64,000 nt of DNA from Bolinopsis microptera (GCF_026151205.1 NC_087082.1:9680901-9744900), one strand, 5' to 3'. Shown: positions 25,620-36,643, numbered from the stretch's first letter. Notes: generated by a model not told the origin, from the sequence alone. Translations and numbers: made by a program.

Positions 25620-26511
25620 GGCAACAAATACAAGCTATTTCCTCGCTTTCAACGAGGAGCAGAACTACTAGAGACTGTTATGACACCCTTAACGCACTCG
25701 GATCGAACAACACTCTAGAGATCCGATGGATCGCAGCCCATATTGGGTTGTGGGGAAATGAAAAAGCGGATGAGCTGGCCAAGCTTGGCACGACCAGCGA
25801 ACACGTTTTGAAATGCCCAATCCCTCAATCTTACATCAAACGACAAATCAACAACAAAGTCCACAGACTGAATCAGGATATCTGGTTAACGGATGGTCCT
25901 AGACACACCAAACTAACACTTGGCCAACAGCACACCAAAATAATCAATAATATAAACACGTCACTCATCAACAATAGACAAGACTATAGAACCGCAGTCC
26001 ACCTAATCACGGGCCACTGTGGCTTAAACAAACACCTTCACACCATCCGCAAATCTAGCACCAGTGCTTGTCCTATGTGCGGTGACGGAGAGGAAACTGT
26101 CTCACACTTTCTTGGACAGTGCCCAGCTATTGCCCAACTAAGAGGTCAATACTTTCGGGACTACTACCTCTCGGTCAACGACATATTCGACAACCACCAC
26201 ATTACCACAATCGTCAACTTCACAAACCGCACCAAACGCTTAATAGTACCAGAAGAACTGGATCAGACTGGCGTAACTTAGCGCATTAACACATCACATT
26301 TGCAGCCTTGCCTAACTGATCTATAAACTCATCTGGTACCAAAGCGCGGTATTCCCATTCAGATCATCACCACCACCGTCCTCCACAATTCACACTGTTG
26401 TCTCCAATAAACCCCCCCTCATCCCAGAGGTAGGCAAAGCATCTTAATGCTATCCTCTAGTGGGCTTTCTATGCCCAGCCTCTCTTAAAAAAAAAAAAAA
26501 AAAAAAAAAAC
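25620..26511 (+). pseudogene. 5'-truncated LINE: RNase H end, zinc-binding tail, poly(A)
   Basis: The frame contains IRWIAAHIGLWGNEKADELA, the last motif of a retrotransposon RNase H domain (W..(G/A)H.G..GNE.AD.LA). It then has a tail with CPMCGDGEETVSHFLGQCP, a CCHC-type pattern found after RNase H in I/Jockey/R1-like non-LTR elements. The frame ends at 26281, and a poly(A) run of about 24 follows at 26488-26511. The start of homology near 25620 is abrupt, as expected of 5' truncation during target-primed integration. RT and endonuclease are absent. Confidence 0.85.
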
Positions 26512-26692
26512 CCTATTTCGTACGTCACCTCAAGATCAGGTAACAGGGAGCTGACCAGGCCAGAAACCATTGATTGGGTCTGATGTCACGTGATTATGAG
26601 CCTGAGGTCACGTGACTATGACGTCATCAGAGCTTGTTCTCGATTCGTTTTCCGCTCATTGGACCAGGTGAGCTCACATGCTTGTGAATGTG

Positions 26693-27285
26693 GAATGTGA
26701 GTGTAATTCAGATGCGAAGTTTGAGCTCTATTCGCAAATACACACCACCCAACAAAATCATACAAATATATGCAATATTTAGACTACCCTTGGAGTGAAG
26801 TGCTTAAGTGTGTACCATATGTGTACAGATACACGAGTATTCTATAATACTTGCACTTATCTCCCACCCCAGTATAAAAATTGATAACATGTAACAGTCT
26901 ATACCTGATGTGTGGAATGCAATGAGTAGAGTAATGATAATAATAGCTATGATTACGTGAACAAAGCCGTTGGAAATTTTAGGGTATCTAGGGCCTGGGT
27001 AGTTTAGCGGTTATAACACCAGTCCGGATAGCTGGAGGTCCCGGGTTTAATTCCCGGTCCAGTCCCAGTGCCTTGATTTTTCCGATATGCTTGTTCACTA
27101 ATTCAGATGCGAAGTTTGAGCTCTATTCGCAAATACACACCACCCAACAAAATCATACAAATATATGCAATATTTAGACTACCCTTGGAGTGAAGTGCTT
27201 AAGTGTGTACCATATGTGTACAGATACACGAGTATTCTATAATACTTGCACTTATCTCCCACCCCAGTATAAGAATGTGAGTGTA
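26693..27285. mobile_element. small element with 174-bp direct terminal repeats
   Basis: A 174-bp segment from taattcagatgcgaagtttg to ccccagtataa occurs at 26704-26877 and, apparently without change, at 27099-27272. The pair is enclosed by a 12-13 bp duplication, gaatgtgagtgta, at 26693-26705 and 27273-27285. The 221-bp interior contains a tRNA-like sequence (26991-27066). The layout resembles a miniature LTR element, a Penelope-type pseudo-LTR copy or a retrozyme. The repeats lack TG...CA ends, and a 12-bp duplication is too long for normal LTR integration. Confidence 0.7.
26991..27066 (+). tRNA. tRNA-like sequence or tRNA-derived SINE head
   Basis: The 76-nt stretch folds as a cloverleaf. 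The acceptor arms gggcctg/cagtccc have one mismatch. The anticodon arm is ccagt-(ccggata)-gctgg and the T arm is ccggg-(tttaatt)-cccgg. A-box-like tagtttagcgg and B-box-like ggtttaattcc are present. The anticodon position reads GGA (Ser), but position 33 is C rather than the usual T, and the T loop lacks the normal TTC. A decayed tRNA or a tRNA-derived SINE promoter is therefore more likely than a working tRNA gene. No class II variable arm, expected for serine, is seen. Confidence 0.45.
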
Positions 27286-27773
27286 TGTGTACTTAAAAAG
27301 TCTAGAAAACAAAATAGTTTACTGCTTGAAAGCTTAATAATAAACTGTGAAATCAAAGAGTGGTCAACGTAAATAAAACGTGGTCAACGTTAATAAAACT
27401 ATAAAACAACGTAAATAAAACAACGTAAATATAGGAGGCCGAGCTGCAGAAAATCCTGTCTACGTCGCGTAAGATCATATTTTCAAGCCAAATGATCTAT
27501 TAAAGGTGGAATTTGCGAAGACGATTTTATGCTTAATGTCAGTCTGCGACCCAAGACTTTTACTGGACCTCCAGGGATCATTTTTTCAATAAAGCACCGC
27601 TATCATCTAATTCGATCGGAGAAGCAAGAAATAGACAGACAAACTCGGTCTTATCCTCAATGATTAGATTGTGCAAGGGTACAAATAATAATAAGAATAA
27701 ACTTGCAATAGAGTTAAGTGGAAAATTAACATATATGCATTATGCAACAATAAAAATGCAAATTCAATAAATC

Positions 27774-28719
27774 TTGGAATTTTTATCTCGTCAAGGCATA
27801 ACATGTTTTTTTACTCATATTTTGAAAAGTTTGACAACAATGTGTTTTATTAATCAATTTTGTGGTCCTAATGGGTCGCTAATGACTCATTTGGACATGA
27901 TTGCTGATGCTGCCAATGATCTTGGTCTTTGGGCTGAGGAAGTGATGAAGACAATAGACTGTGATGAAGATAGTCATTTTACATTAGAAAAGTTCAAGAA
28001 ACCATACAAGGACGTTTTAGTAAAGCACCTTTTTGATGTGTTTCAGGGTATTGTTGCATATAAGGAAGCTTTTCTAAAAGCGACAACAAAACGAGAGGAA
28101 ATGAAAAGTGACATGATTAATGCTCAGAAATCAGTTATTCAGTTGCAAGGGGAACTCTTGGACATTAAGATTTAAGACTAAAGATCTAGAATCAGTCCAG
28201 AGAACTGAAACTTAAAACCGCTGTAGAAAATACTGTTCAAGCTGAGATTAAGTCTTACAGTGCTGCTGTGTCAAAACATTCCCCCAGCTCTGCCTCCACT
28301 TTCACAGCAGAGAACTTGAAGAAAGTAGTTCAGAATGTGGTAGCTGAAGAGGATCGCAGCAGAAATGTGTTGATTTTTTGTCTCAAGGAGGATGCAGGAG
28401 AGAAACTTGGTGATAAAATTTGCGATGTGTTTGAACAAATGGCAGAGAAGCTGCTCGAATTGGGAATAAAGTTGCTGAAAAACATAGAGCTGTCAAAGTA
28501 TCATTTGGAAGCTCTAGCACCTTTCATCAGATACTGATTAAAGCTAAAGAACTCAGACTGTCTCAGTATTTCAAAACTGTCTTTATTTCACCGGATCGGT
28601 CGCCGGAGGAGCGTGCAGTACATATACAGTTGGTTCTAGATTTGAAGAGGAAGGTCACGGAAAATCCTAATAAACGTTATTTTATCAGGACTGGTAAAAT
28701 TTGTGAGAAAGATGAGTGA
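27774..28719 (+). pseudogene. degraded LINE ORF1-like gene
   Basis: Two frames (27774-28175 and 28268-28537) and a third stretch to about 28719 read as one protein broken by frameshifts and stops. The middle part has EEDRSRNVLIFCLKEDAGEK and the last part has VFISPDRSPEERAVHIQLV with FIRTGKIC near the end. This order (coiled-coil N-terminus, 'DRs.NvliFgl.E', 'DRt.eeR....LV.elK', 'i..gkic') is typical of ORF1 proteins of CR1/L2-like elements in invertebrates. No reverse transcriptase follows. Confidence 0.7.
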
Positions 28720-29004
28720 GATATAATAGTTTATTTCTTATTCAATAAAATAGATATTACATATTTTTTCGCCATTTTATATATGAACTCTTACACTTTA
28801 CATTTACTGGGAATATACATGCATTCTGGAGTTTAAATTATCACTTTTGTCACCACGCCAGCCGCTTTGAAGTCAGCAATTTTTATTTTTAATAATATTG
28901 GTTATTGAATGTTGATATAAGCGGGATATAAATGCTCTATTTCATTTCATAGTTTTAAGTAGACCGAATTCAAGAATATACATGCACATTATGTAGTAAT
29001 AACT

Positions 29005-29215
29005 GATAAGCGAGTGAGCCGAGTGGGTCGTTTATGACTCAATTTCTGTATTTAAAAAAATTTAGAGTCACACAGTATCGGCAATATGTTTTTATCTTAT
29101 GCTACAGTTTGTATTTTATCCTAACGTCTTTGTTTCAGAAATAATAGCCGGAAAAACGTGATGGGTCGTTTGTGACCCAGACGAGTGGGTCGTATGCGAC
29201 CATAGCTGTATCTTC
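29005..29215. repeat. gtgggtcgtttatgac subterminal palindromes
   Basis: Three to four imperfect palindromic units (gtgggtcgtttatgactc, gatgggtcgtttgtgaccc, gtgggtcgtatgcgacc) lie 120-330 bp inside the right TTAA end. One related unit lies at the left end (22876-22893). They are probably transposase-binding subterminal repeats; that role is inference. Confidence 0.7.
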
Positions 29216-29544
29216 TAAATTAAACGAGATACAGATTAGCTTTTTTGGATATCTCATTTTAGCTGTGCAGTGACCTAGTGTGTTAAATTGCATCAAAATC
29301 GACAAACTTTAAAACTTGTCGTCCCTAATGGGTTAATGTCCGTTCATAATTATGTCCGTTCATGTAATGTACGTCCAAATAAGGTCCGATAAGGTATCCT
29401 ATACTCTCGTCTCTCTTTATGAAAACAACAAACAATAGCAAACAATCAAATTTAGCATATGCATATGAATATAATTGTATCAATTCCGTCAAACAAAATT
29501 AGACGATATATATAATTATTCCGGCCAGGCTGTGCTGCAGCTGC

Positions 29545-31070
29545 CCTAAGGTACACGAATTAAAGGTGCACACCGCGAATTTTGCAACTGCTCTAACTGC
29601 CAAGACCTCATTAGTACTCTTTACATGGAAACGGAAGTTTGTTGTAGATACCCCGATAACGATCGATGACCATCCTATCGAATACTCCTCAGATGTACGT
29701 TATTTAGGATTGATCCTGGATCAAAAACTGAACTGGAGTAAACACGTCGACCAAATCATCAAAAAAGCTACCTGGTCCCTCCTCGCAACTAGTAGATCTA
29801 TTGGTAAAAACTGGGGTTACACAACAAGCACAGCACGGTGGATCTATAATTCAGTTGTAGTACCAGCTGTGACCTACGGAAGTCACGTTTGGGGAATTAA
29901 CCCTAAATCACACATTAACGCAAAACTGTCCAAAGTCCAGTCCCTTGCTTGTCGCACAATAGTCCACTGCCCTATTTATACGTCTAGAAGAACCATGGAA
30001 GTTACCACAGGTATCCTGCCACTCCAAAGCGAGATTAAAAAGACTGCCTGCTCGACCCTTTTCCGTCTGCAAGGTCACCAAAGGTTCAACCTAGTCCACA
30101 ACCCCAGAACAAAATTCCAACCGCATTCAATTACCTACTCCGATTGCCTCACACCTAGTATCGAACATTGGGACATCACCCGTCCAGTAAGATTTAAAAC
30201 TCCGATGTTCATTGCAAATTTGGCCTCCGAACAACAATTGAACGAACTCATCTCCTCCCACAAGACGGTAACAGATTAATACCACTTCTGCTGCTTTACC
30301 GATGGATCCCGCCTCAATAACAAAACAGGCTCAGCACTTGTGGTATACTCCATGCATGACGTAGACCCCTTAGCTACATTCAAATGGAGACTGGATGACC
30401 ACAACACCGTTTTCCAAGCCGAAATGATGGCCATAAGAGAAGCTTGCGCATGCCTTCGCTCCCTGCCCTGTCAGAACGCATCAGTAGCCATCTTCACTGA
30501 CTCACTTTCTGCAGTTCATGCCCTATCTGCCGACGCCTCGTCTAGCCCATTATGCATCGAAACAAGAAAAGAACTAGATATGCTCACATCATTTTGCTCT
30601 TCTTTTTTCCTAACACGGATAAAAGGACACTCAGGTATAAGAGGAAACGATCTGGCTGACACTCTTGCGAAGGAAGGGACCACCTGCAGCTCCATTAAAA
30701 CAGTACCTCTTCCCGTAAGCTATTACAAGACGACACTGCGAGATAACAGCTTTACCTCCAGAGTCAACAACTGGTCTGACTCCACTTCCTCTAACCCTCT
30801 ACTCTCCCTCCTACTTACCCACTACTCCTTACCAGGAGTCCTTACCACAGCACATTAAATTCTTCAGGTCTCTTAACAGGTGTAACTCTCGCATTATTAC
30901 TGCTTTTCTGGATAACCGTGCACCACTTCAAGCCTTTCTGAACAAAATAGACGACACGATCAACCCTAATTGTTCGTACTGTTTCTCTGGACGCCAAGAC
31001 AATTACCACGTTCTCTTTTTCTGCCCAGCCCTGGAGTTCGATCGGCTACAACACCTCCTCACCTAGCAGA
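29545..31070 (+). pseudogene. LINE fragment: RT thumb, RNase H, zinc-binding tail
   Basis: The first frame (29566-30279) contains VRYLGLILDQKLNWSKHVDQ and ends in the segment after the RT palm (WIYNSVVVPAVTYGSHVWG). It matches the RT C-terminal region of Jockey/I-type elements. The second (from about 30284; open from 30340) is an RNase H domain: FTDGSRLNN near the start, a Glu in FQAEMMAIREA, FTDSLSAVHAL, and IKGHSGIRGNDLADTLAKEG. All four acidic catalytic positions and the His are present. A third frame has CSYCFSGRQDNYHVLFFCP, a zinc-binding tail. Stops and frameshifts separate the parts, and the 5' half is missing. Confidence 0.85.
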
Positions 31071-32984
31071 TTTTAACAGCATCTCACCCCATTCTTTACT
31101 CAAGTTCCTCCTTAGCATTCCCCTTTACCTGAGAATCGCAGAGTGACATTGTTTTGACATTACTTATGTTTACCTTGTGTTCATTTATATTATCACTCAT
31201 TAAACCATTAGATACCCCACAACTATCACTTGCTAAACCTCATCTCTTATCCATCATGTAATTGCGCCTATGATCCTACCACCTCCCACAACAAGAGTTT
31301 GTAACCAGCAACGTGGTCAAAGGACTCACAGAATCTCAACAACACGGAAGATACTCTCTTCTATTCTCAAACCACAGGTAAGTCAGGCAGTGGTTCACAC
31401 TCTGTTGATATCTCACTAGTGAGATTTGTGGTTTCTCACCATTCTTAGCCTTATTAGTCACGTGCTATACCAATGCGCGTTTTAAACTTTGACAGTCTAT
31501 TACTCTAAGGCAAATAGAGTAATTATATTCATATTTTGTCAGCAATAAGATCACATTATTTTCTATTTAGTGTGAAAATATGAGCTAGAACGGACATAAT
31601 CTCGCTGAGTTATAGCTGTTTGAAATTTATGATGAACGCGCGGGTGCCAATTGATAACAACTAAATGCTCTTGCGCGTAGTGCGCGTCGAAAATTTGGCA
31701 AAAACGCTTGCGGAGTGACAATATTCAAACTTCGATAAAGTATATGAAGTGGGTACTTCTCGGAAAGGAAAAATTTAGGCAAACACGATGTGACTATTTT
31801 TGGGTTGATTTAATACAACTGCAAAAAATTATTCAAACTTCAAGCAAAAAAGTCAAAATTTTTACCACTTTTTTGGATTTTTACCTCAGAACAAATAGAG
31901 GGATTTGTTTTATTTTTATACAATCTTGTGCGGCTGTCTTTTAGCTATCTTTATGCAAGTTTTGCCGACATGCCAACAAAATTAACTTGCTCAAAATATC
32001 AAAAAACATGGTTTTTTGGCCTATTTTTGGCCCAAAAATCGGTTTTTTTGCGATTTTACCCCAGAACAATCAGTCCAATCATCTTGAAACCACTTTCAAT
32101 CGATTCTACGGTCAAAAATACGTCTAGTAAGTTGTATCTGGGGTCCCTAACGTATCGAGCAGACAATGCCCGTAAGAGCCTCTACTATCTTAAAGTCGAG
32201 TGTGTCCCACAACCAAGCACTCTGCCTAGAAGTCCTACATTATATAATTTTATATAATGATCTGGACATAAGTGGCAAGTAGCTCTTGAAAACAAACAAA
32301 CAAACAAACAAACAAACTGCCGGATATTGATAAATACTGGGACAATTCCACGAGGACGAAGGATCACGCTAGGAATGTTATTTTCCTGTAAATTCCAGGA
32401 AATAAGCGATATTACCGCTTTCTTTCCGATTAGCTGAAGTCACATACATCAACCTGTTATTCCAGGCAGATTGATCTGGATTAGTAAATTTCCGGTACAA
32501 TCAATCAACTTTACCGTACTAGTTTCTCAGAAATAAGACTAAAGACTGGGAATTGGGATCCGAGGAGACTATAATCTGAATAGTGACTTTAAGATCATGC
32601 ACTTTGTCTAGAAAACCAGGAACGGAAGAATCCAGACCACTGTACCTGATTCCTGAAGGTATGTGAGGAGTATATAGTGCGATTACCATTCCATCAGGAC
32701 CGCTAATCGAATAGGCATATTGGAAAAATGGGTTAACTCGGGCAAAAGATTGAAATTGAATCGGGTGCAGGGGCGGTGGTAACAGAACTTCAGGACTCTC
32801 GGAGTCTGTTGTCGATATCTATGTATAATATAATTATGGTATATAACTTGGGAGTCTCTCTCTCTAGCAGCAGGAGTTGGAGAATGGGGACGCGTTGTGA
32901 AAGCCACCGCAAGGAAGGCTTACAGTCGACGCCGACCAATCAAAAGAAGAAGGGTTCAAAATGGGTTTGAAATCGTTACAGCAA
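31071..32984. other. spacer, no gene seen
   Basis: The start of this interval is probably LINE 3' UTR. The rest is AT-rich with a short (CAAA)n tract near 32290-32317. The frames present (31708-32257) show no splice signals or recognised motif. Confidence 0.4.
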
Positions 32985-35141
32985 GGATTGTTTCCATCAG
33001 GAACCAGTTTGGTACCCATGGTTTCTGGGCAAAAATTTAATCCAATCTGTCAAATGTGTGTTCAGACATTTTCATATCTGAAAATGGGACAGAGTTTTGA
33101 AAATACAACTTTTCGTTTTGTTAAGCTTTCTGCTGTGAGCTTCCTCCGACCGCAATCCAATTTCCAGCACCTTAATCGTGTCATTTGTCATCTATAGTTG
33201 ACTGACTAATTGGTTGCAGGTCAGAAATTCGGTCAAAACTGTAAAATTTCGGCCCTGGAAATTTCAGCTTCAAAAACTGAAAATGGGACAGAGTATTGGA
33301 CAGTATGATTTTCCAATTTTTTTTTTCGAGATTTCTACTTGCAGTGCCCCAATTTGGTTTCATACCATCATCAATTAACTGACTAATTGGTTTCTGGGCA
33401 AAAATTTCATCCAATCTGTCAAATGTGTGTTCAGACATTTTCATATCTGAAAATGGGACAGAGTTTTGAAAATACAACTTTTCGTTTTGTCAAGCTTTCT
33501 GCTGTGAGCGTCCTCCGACCGACATCAAACTTCCAGCACCTCGATCGTGTCATTTGTCATCTATAGTTGACTTACTAATTGGTTGAAGGTCAGAAATTCG
33601 GTCAAAACTGTAAAATTTCGGCCCTGGAAATTTTAGCTTCAAAAACTGAAAATGGGACAGAGTATTGGACAGTATGATTTTCCAATTTTTTTCGAGATTT
33701 TGACTTGCAGTACCCAAATTTGGTATCATACCATCATCAATTAACTGACTAATTGGTTTCTGGGTAAAAATTTCATCAAATCTGTCAAATGTGTGTTCAG
33801 ACATTTTCATATCTGAAAATGGGACAGAGTTTTGAAAATACAACTTTTCGTTTTGTTAAGCTTTCTGCTGTGAGCTTCCTCTGACCGAAATCAAACTTCC
33901 AGCACCTCAATCGTGTCATTTGTCATCTATAGTTGACTGAATAATTGGTTGCAGGTCAGAAATTCGGTCAAAACTGTAAAATTTCGGCCCTGGAAATTTC
34001 AGCTTCAAAAACTGAAAATGGGACAGAGTATTGGACAGTATGATTTTCCAATTTTCTTCGAGATTTTGACTTGCAGTACCCCAATTTGGTTTCATGCCAT
34101 CATCGAAATTAACTGACTAATTGGTTTCTTGGTAAAAATTTCATCAAATCTGTCAAATGTGTGTTCAGACATTTTCATATCTGAAAATGGGACAGCAGTT
34201 TTGAAAATACAACTTTTCGTTTGGTTAAGCTTTCTGCTGTGAGCTTCCTCCGACCGAAATCAAACTTCCAGCACCTCAATCGTGTCATATGTCATCTATA
34301 GTTGACTGACTAATTGGTTAGTTGGTTGCAGGTCAGAAATTGGGTCAAAACTGTAAAATTTCGGCCCTGGAAATTTCAGCTTCAAAAACCGAAAATGGGA
34401 CAGAGTATTAGACAGTATGATTTTCCAAATTTTTTCGAGATTTTGACTTGCAGTACCCCAATTTGGTTTCATGCTATCATCAATTAACTGACTAATTGGT
34501 TTCTGGGCAAAAATTTCATCCAATCTGTCAAATGTGTGTTCAGACATTTTCATATCTGAAAATGGGACAGAGTTTTGAAAATACAACTTTTTGTTTTGTT
34601 AAGCTTTCTGCTGTGAGCTTCCTCCGACATAAATCAAACTTCCAGCACCTCGATCGTGTCATTTGTCATCTATAGTTGACTGACTAATTGGGTGCAGGTC
34701 CAACATTCGGTCAAAACTGTTAAAATTCGGCCCTGGTAATTTCAGCTTTAAAAACTGAAAATGGGACAGAGTATTGGACAGTATGATTTTCCAATTTTTT
34801 TCGAGATTTTGACTTGCAGTACCCCAATTTGGTTTCATACCATCATCAATTAACTGACTAATTAGTTTCTGGGCAAAAATTTCATCCAATCTGTCAAACG
34901 TGTGTTCAGACATTTTCATATCTGAAAATGGGACAGAGTTTTGAAAATGCAACTTTTCGTTTTGTTAAGCTTTCTGCGGTGAGCTTTCTCCGACCGAAAT
35001 CAAACTTCCAGCACCTCAATCGTGTCATTTGTCATCTATAGTTGACTGACTAATTGGTTGCAGGTCCAACATTCGGTCAAAACTGTTAAAATTCGGCCCT
35101 GGAAATTTCAGCTTCAAAAACTGAAAATGGGACAGAGTATT
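32985..35141 (-). repeat. ~369-bp satellite, about 5.8 units, with a recurring ORF
   Basis: The landmark tctatagttgact recurs at 33191, 33560, 33926, 34295, 34669 and 35035 (spacing 366-374 bp). On the minus strand each complete unit holds an open frame of 96-98 codons beginning M(Y/H)FQNSVPFSDMKMSEHTF. The frames at 33181-33477, 33550-33843, 34296-34586 and 34659-34952 are very similar. One unit (near 33930-34210) is frame-disrupted by small insertions. No signal peptide or known domain is seen. I annotate it as satellite and record the frame as a curiosity. Confidence 0.9.
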
Positions 35142-35521
35142 CACTGACTGCTGCTAACTGCTGCTAACTGCTGCTAACTGCTGCTAACTGCTGCTAACTG
35201 CTGCTAACTGCTGCTAACTGCTGCTAACTGCTGCTAACTGCTGCTAACTGCTGCTAACTGCTGCTAACTGCTGCTAACTGCTGCTAACTACTGCGGAGTG
35301 CTGCTAACTGCTGCTAACTGCTGCTAACTGCTGCTGACTGCTGCTGACTGCTGCTAACTGCTGCTAACTGCTGCTAACTGCTGCTGACTGCTGCTAACTG
35401 CTGCTAACTGCTGCTAACTGCTGCTAACTGCTGCTGACTGCTGCTAACTGCTGCTAACTGCTGCTGATTGCTGCTAACTGCTGCAGCAGTCAGCAGCAGT
35501 CAGCAGCAGTCAGCAGCAGTT
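35142..35521. repeat. 10-bp array ctgctgctaa with internal inversion
   Basis: About 33 units of ctgctgctaa, then at about 35481-35486 (ctgcag) the polarity flips to cagcagtcag. This is the same 10-bp family as 15838-16286, mostly in reverse. The array begins abruptly in the middle of a satellite unit (after gggacagagtatt). It ends in the tail agtttctttgcactttag, which is also found after the first array. Confidence 0.92.
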
Positions 35522-35995
35522 TCTTTGCACTTTAGTCTCCCTGTGCGTAGTGTACTGATGTGAACAATTATAAAATACGAGTATAGTTCACCTTTTGCTG
35601 ACAATTTCTTAAGTTACAGATAAAATTTAACTTCTACGGCAATTGCAGAATTGAATCACAAGTGTTTCCCTATTGTTATGAAGTGGGCTGATTAGAGCTA
35701 ACTTGTAGTGTAATGGAAATCGAGCGCCCGCCACAACGAAACAACGGGCGTAATTCTTGTTTTAATTTATGACATTGATGCAATGAAAATCAGTTTGATT
35801 TAAAGTTGAAATTAAAATTTGTTCAAAAAATCTAAACAATCTAACTGTTTTAAATATTCACGTACTTACAGTTACACTAATACACTTTGAGATTTTTTAA
35901 AAAAATGTTTCAAATTCTTAGTTATTTTGGGTCCGGGATAAAGTTCAAATATGGTGATAAATCTCCTGTCGATGCATTCTTTAATTGATAAATGG
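35522..35995. other. 3' flank of secreted-protein gene 1
   Basis: AT-rich. From about 35775 it becomes similar to 39840 onward as part of the segmental duplication. No separate gene. Confidence 0.5.
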
Positions 35996-36574
35996 CTATG
36001 CGTTCTTGATCGTCCAAACGTTGAAGGTATCGTCATCCGATACCGAACAAAACCTCCTCGTCTTTGGAACTGAGTCCTCCTTGAAGTTTATGGGTCGAGC
36101 TCTGATAAACATACCAGCAGCATCCTTCAGTTTCTTCTTGATCTTGTAGTTGTCCCCACCCACACTGTTGAACTGCCAACATTTGGATTCGGGATTCAAC
36201 GGATCTGAGGTTAGTAGCTTAGGTTTATCGTCCTCAAAAATCGACGCCCATTTCCAAGCATTCCTTGCGGTCATCGTTTGTCCGGCAGAGTATCCGCTTG
36301 CTTTAACAATCTTGTAGCAGTCCTCTTCTCCTTCTTTGTAGGGTATGATATCCCAAATGGTGTTAGGACCTTTGACAGTAGTGAATACATACTCACATGA
36401 TGCCACATTATTGTCACAATAAAAACTTCCCAGATCTTTTTGTGTAGCTAACATCAGATCAGTTCCTTCTCCCGGGATAGAGATGGTCACTCCTTTCCTT
36501 TCTCCGATATCATCTCCGGCATCAGTCGAAACACACACCAACGCCACAACAAAGAAAACAATTTTTTTCAGCAT
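35996..36574 (-). CDS. secreted protein, 192 aa, duplicated gene copy 1
   Basis: Single-exon gene. Residues 1-18 (MLKKIVFFVVALVCVSTD) form a signal peptide. The mature protein is about 170 residues, with six cysteines and regularly spaced aromatic and hydrophobic blocks: IWDIIPYKEGEEDCYKIV, SKCWQFNSVGGDNYKI and the terminal DDTFNVWTIKNA. The spacing of W/I/Y blocks is reminiscent of an all-beta trefoil-like fold, but I do not recognise the family. A near-identical paralogue lies at 40086-40655. Differences cluster in the signal/pro region (four extra residues, DAGD) and around residues 43-56. Codon-level conservation over most of the frame argues for a working gene. A TATA-like box lies about 75 bp upstream. 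Confidence 0.75.
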   Translation of the reverse strand: MLKKIVFFVVALVCVSTDAGDDIGERKGVTISIPGEGTDLMLATQKDLGSFYCDNNVASCEYVFTTVKGPNTIWDIIPYKEGEEDCYKIVKASGYSAGQTMTARNAWKWASIFEDDKPKLLTSDPLNPESKCWQFNSVGGDNYKIKKKLKDAAGMFIRARPINFKEDSVPKTRRFCSVSDDDTFNVWTIKNA

Positions 36575-36643
36575 CTTTCAAATAGATATCAATTCAACTA
36601 GAGATTACCTTAAGTAATATATCGTGAAAACTATGTTGTGTAA

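Larger units (their letters stand above)
22860..29332. mobile_element. TTAA-flanked element, piggyBac-like ends
   Basis: Perfect TTAA on both sides (22856-22859 and 29333-29336), and 14-bp inverted termini CCCATTAGGGACGA. TTAA duplication with C/G-run termini is the signature of piggyBac elements. Inside the left end lies gggtcgtttacgaccc, and related gtgggtcgtttatgac units lie inside the right end. The 6.47 kb interior holds other repeats (LINE pieces, a foldback element, a direct-repeat element) and no recognisable piggyBac transposase. The copy is therefore non-autonomous and later invaded. The uninterrupted target can be seen in the MITE at 13285-13602. Confidence 0.85.
21865..29394. mobile_element. 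pogo-like DNA transposon, interrupted by nested elements
   Basis: Flanked by TA on both sides (21863-21864 and 29395-29396), with ends ccttatcgggccttacttgg and the complement of ccaaataaggtccgataagg. These match the MITE at 13285-13602. The 5' part is followed by a pogo/Tigger-type transposase fragment (22063-22329), then a second copy of the internal gtccgttcaa-rich region (22600-22855). The element is broken at a TTAA by a 6.5 kb insertion, and its last 60 bp resume at 29337. TA target duplication agrees with the Tc1/mariner/pogo superfamily. Confidence 0.8.
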
